From Oscarella lobularis (Eukaryota > Porifera > Homoscleromorpha > Homosclerophorida > Oscarellidae): a DNA stretch of 64,000 nt. Positions within the stretch are counted from its first letter, which is position 1. Each line of letters starts with the position of its first letter. Under the pieces are notes generated by a model. That model saw only the letters and a list, made by a program, of their open reading frames with translations, ran no database searches and was not told the origin of the DNA. The stretch covers positions 709,536 through 773,535 of the forward strand of contig NC_089181.1 in the NCBI RefSeq assembly GCF_947507565.1. The letters are read 5' to 3'. Below, piece after piece: positions 1 to 9,489 of the stretch. Made by a program: the position numbers and the translations under genes.

Positions 1-1
1 G

Positions 2-758
2 ATTGATTTCCAAACTCGTTTATTTGGACTATTGCCCAAGATATCGATCAAGGATAAATCTACGTATGTCCAATCGGCGACGAGACAATATGATATGGTG
101 TGATGACGTCGTGAAAAGTTCGCCTCGTCGATTGATTGTGACCGAGTTTTATCTGTAGATGGCTTTCAAGTATCTCTCTGTGGCCCTATTTCCTCTCTTC
201 TTTGCCTACGGCGGATACTCGCTCATCTATCACGAACACAAGGGCTGGTATTCGTTCGTTCTTAGCATGTGTTACGGATTTCTATTGACATTTGGTAAAT
301 CCTTAATCGTTCTCAACGTGAGATGGAGCGCCCGTTTGTTTTCTAGGTTTCATTATGATGACTCCTCAGTTGTTCATTAATTACAAGCTGAAATCGGTTG
401 CTCACCTGCCCTGGCGCATGCTGACCTATAAGGCATTGAATACGTTCATAGACGATCTGTTTGCCTTCGTGATTCGCATGCCTATGATGTATCGAATAGG
501 CTGCCTTCGAGACGGTTAGTAAATAAATAGGTTTTATTGACGATTTTTAATCTTTTCTCTTTAGATGTCATATTTCTTATCTACGTGTATCAGCGCTGGA
601 TCTACCCGGTCGATCCGAAGCGCTTCAACGAGTTTGGCACCAGCGGCGAAAAAGACGAAGCAGCTAGCAGTGAGATCGAAGGATCGCCAGGACAACCAGA
701 ACAGCCAGTAGCCGACGATTCAGTGGTAGCGGGAGACGATAAAGTGAAGACAGATTGA
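2..758 (+). CDS. CLPTM1: CLPTM1 family membrane protein, C-terminal part (5' end outside window)
   Basis: Four exons read in one frame: 2..97, 159..294, 347..514, 565..758. The encoded stretch matches CLPTM1 closely, as I remember the family: the motif KDKSTYVQS, then hydrophobic segments, then FINYKLKSVAHLPWRML, MYRIGCLRDD and IYVYQRWIYPVDP. These make up the multi-pass C-terminal half of an endoplasmic-reticulum protein linked to GABA-A receptor trafficking and lipid scrambling. Introns are 50-60 bp with GT-AG ends. The tail after VNEFG-like NEFGTSGE is acidic and low in complexity, as in other animals. The first exon is open from base 2, so the gene starts upstream of the window. Confidence 0.95.
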
Positions 759-959
759 TTTATCTTTGTCAACAGCTCGGGGTAGTTAGCACGTATCTCT
801 ATTCTTCGACACTGTTGCACTGGGTGCTTGTGTGAGAGACCCTTTCTAATAAGAGGCAGTCATACGAGTGTGACTTTGTGGCATCTTCGTCTTCGTTTGA
901 TTTTGCATAAATCACGTGTTTTTAGTGCGGAGGAGAGCTTCTGACCTTTGTTCAGCACA

Positions 960-3128
960 ATGTCTAGCTGCTTTGGAGCGCTCTGCTTTCTCTTTCTCGG
1001 TTAGGATGCGCGAAGCAATGACGTTTTATTAGGACACTGGCTTTTTAGCGTTTCTCGCCGGAGCTGATGGCCTCTATCTAAAGCCAAAAGGTGATCGAGG
1101 TGGGAAATCGATAGGCTTACCTATCAATGCTATCAACTTGATTGCTCAGTACTCCAAGCTTTGGCCGAGAGCTACTCCGAATCAAAAATGCACCGACGTG
1201 TTAACGAAGGTGAATAACAAGACTCCTCCACGCTCAAAGCGTCGCTGGAGACTTACGTGTTCTCAGGAAGCGATCCCGAGATGGAAGTGGTGCGGCTGGC
1301 TGCCATGCTAAGAGACGTCGCCAACATAGAAAACTTCACCGCAACGCAGCTATCTGTAGGCGTACAAGGTTGTTTTTCTAGTTGTTCATGCAACTTATTT
1401 AGCCTGTTGGAGCCGAATTCTCCTGCCCTAGGCTCGAGCCGTCACCCGAAGTACCTCAATCAGGTTAATTAAAGAAATTCTTATATTTTTTAGTTAGCTT
1501 TGTTTTAGTGCATCAACTTCGTCCTTCTGATATCAAAGTGATTGGCGCCTTGGGAGACTCTATCTCTGTACGATGCTACTTTTACCTGACGTTCTTATTT
1601 TTTCATTTGCTTCTATTTTAGGCTGCATTCCTGTCTATGGCCGAAACCGTACTCGACGTGATTCTTGTTCGCGAATACGTTGGAAATTCGTGGAGGCAAG
1701 CACGATTAATTTTAATAATGCAGAAATTTTGATTAATTTTCGATGTCAGCATCGGAAGCGATTACGGTGATCCAACCGAAGCTGCAACTTTAGCAAGTAG
1801 GCAACATGCAAATGACACACAATTAAGGCGACGAACAATCTTGCTTAGATTTTCTGGGATATTACAACGAAAATTTGCGCGGATCGTCAACCGGTACCTG
1901 CAGGGTGCTCCAATCTGGCACAGACAACTGTCGGAACGGCAATTTTAACACGGCAAAGAGCGCAGCCAAAGCAAGGTAAATGCACGAAGCCAAGCGATTA
2001 CGGGGAAAAAATCGGCTTCGTTGTTTTTACGTATAGGGCAATGTTGGGTCAAGCAGAGCGGTTGGTGGCATTGATGCAGGCCGACCCAGTACGTCGCACT
2101 AAATTGATTACATACAAGTAGCCAATTAATTAGCACTGCCTCTTAGGATGTGAATATTGAAGAGGACTGGAAGGTTGTGACTCTGTGGATAGGAGGGAAC
2201 GACTTGTGCCAATTTTGCAATAATAATGTAATTACGAGCAATTTTTTCAGTTTCGCGCGCGCGAGAACGGTTTTATTTTTTAGAACCGAGGAGCAACCCC
2301 TGAGGAGTACGAAGAGTACCTCACGCAAGCTCTTGATTATCTTCACGAAAACGTAGATGCTTCTAGAAATAAAAATAACATTTTTCAATTAAGAAATTAT
2401 TATTTAGTTGCCACGAACGTTTGTCAATTTGGTGAGTATCATTGACGTGGCAATGCTGCAGGAGGTGTCATCCGACATACGATGCACTTTGTTTCACTTG
2501 TAAGACTAAGACGCAGGCGCAGACGATTTTCTCTTATTTTTTTATGAAAAGGTTTGAATGCAGTTGTCTGGATAGACAGGAACAGCTGACGGAATATGCA
2601 CTGGAGTACAGGGTACGTTGACCATTCGTAATCAGACATGTTCTCAGCAAAGATCTGTCTCGTCAGAGTCGCATGCACGAGGTGATTGATTCTGGTCGAT
2701 ACGACACGAAAGACGACTTTACCGTTGTCATTCAACCATTCTACGAGGAAGCTTTCTTACCCGTGCGTTCTTATTTAATTAATTTAAAAATAACTTCGGT
2801 TCATACCGCTTGGGCTGTGTAGGAAAATCCAATCGATTACTTTGCCGCCGACTGCTTTCATTTTAATTCAAAAGGTCAAGCTGTTGCAGCCGTATCTCTT
2901 TGGAATAACATGGTGAACAATCTTCACACAAACGCTAACAATTTTCTCCTTCTATAAATCGAATAATGTAGGTGGAACCGGTTGGAAGCAAGTCGACCCA
3001 GCTGGCGATTGACTTAGAAGCTAAATGTCCTCAAGAGGTAAACTCGCCTTGAAATTTATAGAGCAGTTCCATTGTGCAACGTCAATGTGTAGCCCTATTA
3101 CCTCTTCACAAAGAAAAACAGCGTTTGA
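960..3128 (+). CDS. PLB1: Secreted phospholipase B1-like GDSL lipase
   Basis: Seventeen exons, all phases consistent: 960..999, 1049..1209, 1251..1355, 1403..1463, 1509..1567, 1622..1695, 1750..1796, 1849..1975, 2037..2088, 2147..2227, 2284..2352, 2408..2499, 2552..2616, 2653..2762, 2823..2912, 2972..3037, 3093..3128, giving 444 residues. The start ATG opens a clear signal peptide ([18 protein letters not shown]). Family blocks are in order: [18 protein letters not shown] with the nucleophile serine, [18 protein letters not shown], and AADCFHFN with the Asp/His pair. It should cleave acyl chains from phospholipids outside the cell. Vertebrate PLB1 has tandem repeats and a membrane anchor; this has one unit and no anchor. 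The intron starting at 1696 uses a GC donor. The start exon, and donors 1356 and 2617, were chosen by frame and are less certain than the core. Confidence 0.9.
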
Positions 3129-3225
3129 ATGAAGAAGTAGCAGAATATTTGGGTCAAAAATTGTTGTTTGTTTTTCTATTCGATGCGGGCTCATTTTTGT
3201 TGTTGTCAATGCGCTTTGTTGTGTA

Positions 3226-3411
3226 GCCTCGATACTCCAGACCCTCGCGCGTTAGGGGGGGTGTGGTTGGCGAGAGGGTCTGGACGCACTCTGTAGAAAG
3301 CCGTGGTTTTTCGAGCCGAGCGAGCCAATCACAGGTCTCGATACCAATTAGGGCACACGTACACTGATTGGACGAGGACCTAACTTCGTTTAGCGACGAG
3401 TAACTTAGTTA
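3226..3411 (+). repeat. Left terminal inverted repeat of the 4.7-kb transposon
   Basis: Runs from GCCTCGATACTCCAG to CGAGTAACTTAGTTA and is repeated almost base for base, inverted, at 7709-7894. Visible differences include one base in the GC-rich run near 3256. It contains an inner palindromic pair, CCAGACCCTC...GAGGGTCTGG, so the tip can fold on itself. Confidence 0.9.
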
Positions 3412-3437
3412 CGCGCACTGTAACGCCCACGTCTGTC

Positions 3438-4961
3438 ATGGCTGCGGGACAAGAAGACGTATTCAGCGATGCCTTTGCTCAAGTGTGCAGAGTTTTCCGA
3501 ATTCCATACCTGAAAGAGCCACAGAAGACCGCGATCGCTCATTTGCTTCGGGGGTCGGATGTATTCCTTTCCGTACCGACCGGCTACGGCAAATCCGTAG
3601 TCTACTGCTGCCTTCCATTGGTCGTAAGCCATCTGCGATCTAAAGGATCGTTTCCTGACCTACGCTTACCGGAGAGTCCAGTTGCTCTGGTCGTCTCTCC
3701 TCTTTTGTCTCTTATGGAAGACCAAGTGTCGCTTTTGACGTCGCTTGGAGTCTCTGCTGCTATGTTGGGAGGCTCGTCTGATTCGTGCATTGAAAAAGGT
3801 CAAATTTCGGTTGTGTTCGGTAGTCCCGAGAGGTGGTTGGGGTCGGATCGATGGAGATCATGTCTTGAGTCAAAAGATTTCACAAGATCGATTGTTGCCG
3901 TTTGCGTTGATGAAGCTCATACCGTTGTCCAATGGTAATATATTTTTTACTTTCTTCTTTTGCGATGACGTAACCGATGAACTTTTAGGGGATTGCCTGA
4001 TTCAAATTCAGCGTCCAAACAGGATAGGGGAAGGGGTCCTTTTCGATCTTGGTGTGGTAGTGTAGGAGAAATTCGTTCTACTGTCAGAGCTCCTATGCTA
4101 GCCGTAACAGCAACTGCCTCATCCTCGACTCGACGTTTCCTATTGAAGCACTTGGGAATGGCCGGGTGCATCGACATATCACTAAATCCTGACAGATCTA
4201 ACATAAGGCTGTCTCTTATACGAGTATCCAATGACATTCACGAAAACTTTCAGCACATGATACAGCTACTGTCAATGACACGGGAGAAAACAACCAGGTG
4301 TGTAATATACACGAGATCGATTGTTACGTGTTCCACAATATTTGCAATATTGCTTGACGGTTTGGGCCATCTTGCTTACACCCCCGATGGGTGCGCAAAA
4401 GTTTTTTCTAACCGCATTGTTTCGATGTATCATTCCGCAACTAATGATCACATCAAGGCGCACATTCTAAAGTCATTGCAAGACCCTGAAGGCATATGTA
4501 GGATTATCGTTTGCACAAGTGCCATGGGGATGGGTGTAAACATGAAAGGCGTTAACGTTATTTTGCACTATGGCCCTCCTTCTACAATAGAGGAGTACAT
4601 GCAGGAAATTGGTCGTGGTGGCCGCAATGGGGGTAGCAGCCACGCCGTTTTACTTTACAATAAGCGCCTGACACGCCACTGCAAAAAGGAAATGAAGAGC
4701 TACATCTCCAATCAATGTATCTGCAGAAGAGAAGGCCTTCTGCAGCACTTTGGTCACAAAAAAGAACCATCGCTATTTCCGCTACCCCACGCATGTTGTG
4801 ACATATGCACGACGGAATGCGATTGTGGTACGTGTCCTGTAGATTACAGCGACACAGTTCCCTTTGGTTTGGGAGGGAAAAATCAAGACCTTGGTAACTG
4901 TGATGACGAATCGACCACCGAAAGCGACGACTCACTAAGCGGCGATGACGAGACAAGCTAA
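3438..4961 (+). CDS. Transposon-encoded RecQ-type superfamily 2 DNA helicase
   Basis: Two exons, 3438..3934 and 3989..4961 (54-bp intron), 489 residues. Helicase motifs appear in order: Walker A SVPTGYGKSVV, motif Ia SPLLSLMEDQV, Walker B DEAH within VDEAHTVVQWG, motif III AVTATAS, and motifs V-VI CTSAMGMGVNMKGV...EIGRGGRNG. After the helicase core lies a cysteine cluster (CICRREGLLQHFG, CCDICTTECDCGTC) like the RecQ zinc-binding region; there is no winged-helix or HRDC tail, and the protein ends in an acidic stretch. It is likely 3'-5' unwinding machinery for the element. It starts just inside the left TIR, so the TIR probably holds its promoter. The host RecQ proteins are longer and lack this context. 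Confidence 0.9.
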
Positions 4962-5012
4962 ACTCATTGATTCTGTCAGAAAGTCAGCTTTATAATACCG
5001 GTAGTACATTAA

Positions 5013-7695
5013 TTAAGCATCGCAGCCATTTACGGACGCCACACCTCCTCTTTCATTTCTGACACGAAATTCTGACTTTCTTTTCTTTATCCAGTCAAAT
5101 AGTTTGTCCTTATCAATAGATGACAAATGAGATTTCTTTATCTTAGGAAATGACTTGTGCCCTCGGGTAACACCCATATCATCGCAGCATTTGCCTTGTA
5201 TCAAGCAGTGACTTATTTTTAACACATCGTCTTCAGACGATGCTCTGCAGTGTTGGCCAGACACGCCGCTGATTTCAGCCTCCTTATCAAAATTTGTCAT
5301 AACATCATTCACTGTTTTAACAGCTCTGGACATTGTCCGCGACGATTCAAAGGTAACATTTGCACCTTGATTGCTAATCATTTCTTTACACAAATTGTTG
5401 TTGTGTTCTACCATGAGGTCTAATGGAATGTTTCTTCCTGGACCTCCTTTCAAGTTGAAACCTCGTTCCCATAGTTGTCTATAAGCGTCTTTTTCAAACC
5501 GGACTGCCAAAGGATTAGTGACAGCACGTACTGAAACGCCGACATTCTAGCATTGCGCTGCCGCAGAGTAATCGATGCCGCCAAGCATAGAGGCCCTTTA
5601 CAGTGATGTATTGGCTGCTGTGTGTCTTCTCCAAGGGCAGTTACTAAGAGACCGTGAAAAGTTGGAGCTTTGACAGACAACTCTCGTGCAAATCGACTCA
5701 GGCTGAATGATAGTAGATCTTGAGGATCCGTGTTTTTAAGAAGAGAGCTGTGGCTTCCTTTCGAGAGAGAGTTGCATTCGGACGCAACTAACTTCATACA
5801 TAGTTCGATTATTTCGGATCGCACAGCGTTCCATGCAGCTCGCGCTATTGAGGCGCGATGGCCGCGAGCTAAGCAACGCCCAAGTGTTGCAAACTCTTCT
5901 GTGAGACGCTTTGTGGTTTTGCGTTGCGTTGAGGGGTAAGTCACCGACACCTTCAAGAATATATGTCCTCTATGCAGTACGACAAACGCCTAGACGACTT
6001 CGTTTGTACCTCAACAACAGACGGTTTTTGGGCTTTTTTCGAAGCATCCTTCTCTTTTGCTTCAGCTGGCCGTACCTCAAAGCGTCGTGCTGTCGGGGAC
6101 GACAGTGCTAGCGACGCGCGAACAGGCCTTAATCGAGCAAAACCGTTGTCATATAGCTGCCGTATATACAGTACCGATCATATGTATTAGGCCACCCTGG
6201 TTTCTTTAGTAATCATTGTCGTAATACGCGCTCATTCATTCAAAAGATACGTAGAAGTCGAACTTCTGTTTGCACTAGTAACAACCTTCTACCTTTGCTC
6301 TTCTTTCGTAGAACAAATGTTGCAAGTTTTGTAGCAACTGTGTGGCGTTACAAGAGCAGTACTGTAACCCTGTCTATTTATAGTGCGTTTTGAAAGTTAG
6401 GCAAAACTTAGGCAAAATGAATTAATATTTGACTTCCAAAGTTAATAAGCATTAGTTTTATTGCTTGCGAAATTTTTGAGATTGAAACCAACCTAACTAA
6501 AGGCAAAAATCAGAAATTTTTAAAGTTTTAATTTTTTGCAAAGCATTAAGAAAATCCTTGTTTTAGAACTATACGTAGAAATTTCTGTTAAAAGCATCAG
6601 CAACTTCAGTAAAAGAACTGAAAAGGATGCTTATTTATTCCTCTTTCATCTAATGACAACTTCGATTTCTAAAGCATTAGTTAGACCAGTTTAGAGAATT
6701 AAAATGAAAAGGTGGTAAAATGGCGTTATTGCAAACAGAGTAGCTTCCTAGTCCCAAACTGGAGGCATGCGGAAGACAACTTTGCAACATTTGTCATGTT
6801 AAACTTTAACGACTTTTCAGTTAATTAAAAAAAATTAACCATAGGAAAATTCTATTTTTACGCAAAAATTGTCCTATGTTCGGTGAAGGGTATTATTCTT
6901 AGTGTTATCACTAAAGCGCGTATTGTCTCAATGGAATTGCCACAAATTTGCTACAATTGTTTTTTTTTACAAATTTAAGACTTATCTCTTCTTTTAAAAA
7001 GAAGCTTTGCTAAAAGCAAAGAGAGACTTTTTTATCACGCATCATACAAACTTGACTCTGTATAAGGGTTACTAGGGGTGGCCTGATACTTATGACCGGT
7101 ACTGTATGCCTCGCGTACATTCCCTTACCGTTCAGAAGCCGGAGATGAGGTGCGTGCCACGGTCTGCGTCGCAGTGTTTTCAGAAAACAGCTTCTTTGGC
7201 ATGAGTGACGCGTGCACTCCCACGAACGCCGCCTCGTCGTGCAGTGGACTGGCTCTCCGCCTGCATGGGCGCGGCTAGCGATATAGTCTGGAAAGAGAGG
7301 CGCAGAGTGGCTTACGATGGACTTGTTGGTGTTGGAGCAACTTGAATTGATCGAACAGCCTTTTTGGCAGGCCGCTCACGTCCATCTACTTGCGGCGATT
7401 GACTGGCGCCTCTCTTAAATCGAAGGCTCAAATTTGTACGGCGGGCCCTCTCCTTCAGGTCTAGGCGTAGAGTCGTTAGATCTTGAAGAATTCGAGAGAA
7501 CTTCAACAATTGGGCGAAGCATCTTGTGCAGACGCCTTGAGGTCGTCCATCCGACGGTCGTACCGCTATTTCCGTACAAGCCTGAAAGATGCTGAATAGA
7601 TTGCCTTCGCTTAGCGACTTCCGCGATAGTCTTGTCGAGTAGCCGCATCCGCATAAACGGCACGCGTCATCGAGGTACTTTCGAGGAGTGCCCAT
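5013..7695 (-). pseudogene. ZAD / DUF6589-like putative transposase gene, internally deleted
   Basis: The first exon (7695 down to about 7312) encodes a ZAD-like zinc module, CRLCGCGYS...VCTRCFAQLLKF, then a basic linker. A probable second exon lies near 7126-7260, and a long intron holds the nested MITE. Downstream, 5957-5510 encodes LGRCLARGH, FSLSRFARELSVKAP and SAFQYVLSLILWQSGLKK, which I recall as the N-terminal third of DUF6589-type proteins. Then the frame changes near 5500 and continues with WERGFNLKGGPGRNIPLDL and VEHNNN, which is the C-terminal part of the same family. The central core expected between them (several hundred residues) is missing, so this copy is probably not able to supply transposase. 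Exon borders upstream of 5957 are estimates. Family assignment is from memory and moderate. Confidence 0.6.
6169..7104. mobile_element. Nested 936-bp MITE with Tc1/mariner-like ends
   Basis: Imperfect inverted ends of about 32 bp, CAGTACCGATCATATGTATT at the left and the complementary CAGTACCGGTCATAAGTATC at the right, followed by GGCCACCC in both. TA flanks each side (6167-6168, 7105-7106), as expected for a TA target duplication. The interior is AT-rich and has no coding frame. It lies inside what looks like an intron of the transposon's minus-strand gene, so it would be spliced out. Confidence 0.8.
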
Positions 7696-7708
7696 TAGGT
7701 GCTTCTTC

Positions 7709-7894
7709 TAACTAAGTTACTCGTCGCTAAACGAAGTTAGGTCCTCGTCCAATCAGTGTACGTGTGCCCTAATTGGTATCGAGACCTGTGATTGGCTCGC
7801 TCGGCTCGAAAAACCACGGCTTTCTACAGAGTGCGTCCAGACCCTCTCGCCAACCACACCCCCCTTAACGCGCGAGGGTCTGGAGTATCGAGGC
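7709..7894 (-). repeat. Right terminal inverted repeat of the 4.7-kb transposon
   Basis: Inverted copy of the left TIR. It begins inside at TAACTAAGTTACTCG and ends outside at CTGGAGTATCGAGGC followed by TA. The minus-strand gene's start codon at 7695 lies 14 bp inside it, so each TIR sits immediately upstream of one element gene. Confidence 0.9.
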
Positions 7895-7896
7895 TA

Positions 7897-9489
7897 CCAG
7901 ACTAGGGGCGGATAACCGAAGGTCGGATAACCGAGGATCTAACTGTACACCTAAAACGTGAAGAGCCCGGATGACCAACTCCCCCGGATATATCCGAAGA
8001 GTCAGGAACAACCACATCAACGACTTTATTCACCGACAAAGGAGTAAGGGGGCTACCTGCAGACACGCATATAAAAGTAATTTTTTGTTCTCTATAACGA
8101 TACCCACACGTTTTGGGCCAGTCCGTCACAGAGCATCATTTTCGGCGGCATTTTTCCCAGCCATAAGCGCAGAATCCCACCAAAAAGAATAGTTTTATAT
8201 GTAAACAGAGAATAAATGAATAAGTAAATGAATTCTAACGTTCATGGACAACAGTAAAGGAACATGTTGGATTTGTCGTGCTGCGAGCTGATAACGTGCC
8301 TCTTGACACGATCATGCACCCGAGGGAGCAGAGTTTTAGAGGTTAGCTCTACCTGTGTCACCTTTACTCGACATGCAAAATGGCCAGTATATGATTTCGC
8401 TAATTTGAGATATGAATGGAACACCTGAAATCTGTGTCTCTGAGTAGTCTATACAGGTAAGCATGCATATCCAACAGGTGTCCCATTCATGCAGAAGGTG
8501 ATCGACTCGACGAGTGAACATCTTACACAGTTACACTAACAGTCAAGACAGGCATGTGCTGGACTACTGTACACGGGTGTTCGGGGATCACATGATGGCT
8601 TACAGCAGGCCATCATTATCTAGTTATATACCGAAAGTAATCATCAACAAAATGTTACCTCGCTCGGAAAACCGTGATTCACTTTTGGCATTGACGTGTC
8701 GTTTACATGTTAGCAAATGCATGACCGCGGGAGGATTTAGAAGAGCGCTTATATATACAAGGCCGGCGCACGGAAATTAGGGTCGCGCGGTCTACGCGCA
8801 AGCAGAAATTTTATAGAGCCACGCCCACTCGTGTAATCATTTTCGTGCGTGTTCGCATATGCAACATGACTTAGAAACAGCCATTCCTAAGCGCGAAGTT
8901 AAAGCAAAAGAAATAATAGCATTTATTTTTATCATCGGCTAAAAATTTGGGGGGCCATGACCCCCCTTGATATAGCTCGATCTAATATAAAAGACAACTA
9001 AACCTCGATGACAACTTTGACGAAGCTGAAACGCTTATCTCTTCGTGCAGTTAGGTATTCAAACACGCTTAGAGAAAACAATACTTAATGAGAAATTATC
9101 TTTAGGCTGGTAAACAGGGAAGGAGAAAATTGGTCTCCTTCGGAGCTAGTGAAAAATTCTTTATCACGGAGTACTAGTACAGCCTAACCCGCCTCACAAC
9201 TTTTGAGAAGCCGACTCCGTAGTTCTTTGCATGACGTGCCGATAAACAAACGGGCATTTTTCATCTCCGTTTATAGAAACTAGTCATCTGACCTTTCACG
9301 TGACCGTGACCGTGACCTTTGCACTCGACGAGCGAAAGGTGTGGCTCCTACTAGAAAGAAACCTCGTATGAATGATTGAGAATTAACCGGGTGATTTACT
9401 CCAATTGCCTTCTAATTAGCTAAAAAACGATTCTCGTCGCGATCTCAAAGCGCCAAAAGTCCATTCGAGGTTATTTCGATCACGAAAAA
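7897..9489. other. Gene-free stretch
   Basis: No open frame here has splice-linked partners or family motifs. Just after the transposon is a short direct repeat (GCGGATAACCGA / GTCGGATAACCGA, about 7908-7937). A perfect-looking GC palindrome, GGGGGGCCATGACCCCCC, lies at 8949-8966. The last few hundred bases should contain the promoter of the Kelch-kinase gene, including a repeated GTGACCGTGACC near 9300-9317. Confidence 0.5.

Larger units (their letters stand above)
3224..7896. mobile_element. DNA transposon with long TIRs, RecQ-type helicase and ZAD/DUF6589-like gene
   Basis: Two near-identical inverted repeats of about 188 bp face each other at 3226-3411 and 7709-7894, each starting GCCTCGATACTCCAG and flanked by TA on both sides. 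They enclose a helicase gene on + and an oppositely oriented gene on - with a ZAD-like zinc module and domains that I recall from DUF6589-type proteins common in cnidarians and sponges. Helicase plus cysteine-rich putative transposase recalls the described Academ group that encodes a helicase (AcademH), but I see no 9-10 bp target duplication, only TA. The element sits 95 bp after the PLB1 stop codon. The two arms are so alike that insertion looks fairly recent, although the minus-strand gene is damaged. Confidence 0.85.

Noticed and set aside
3214-7906. A 9-10 bp target-site duplication, as expected for helicase-type Academ elements
   Set aside because: The ten bases outside each TIR do not match; only TA is shared.
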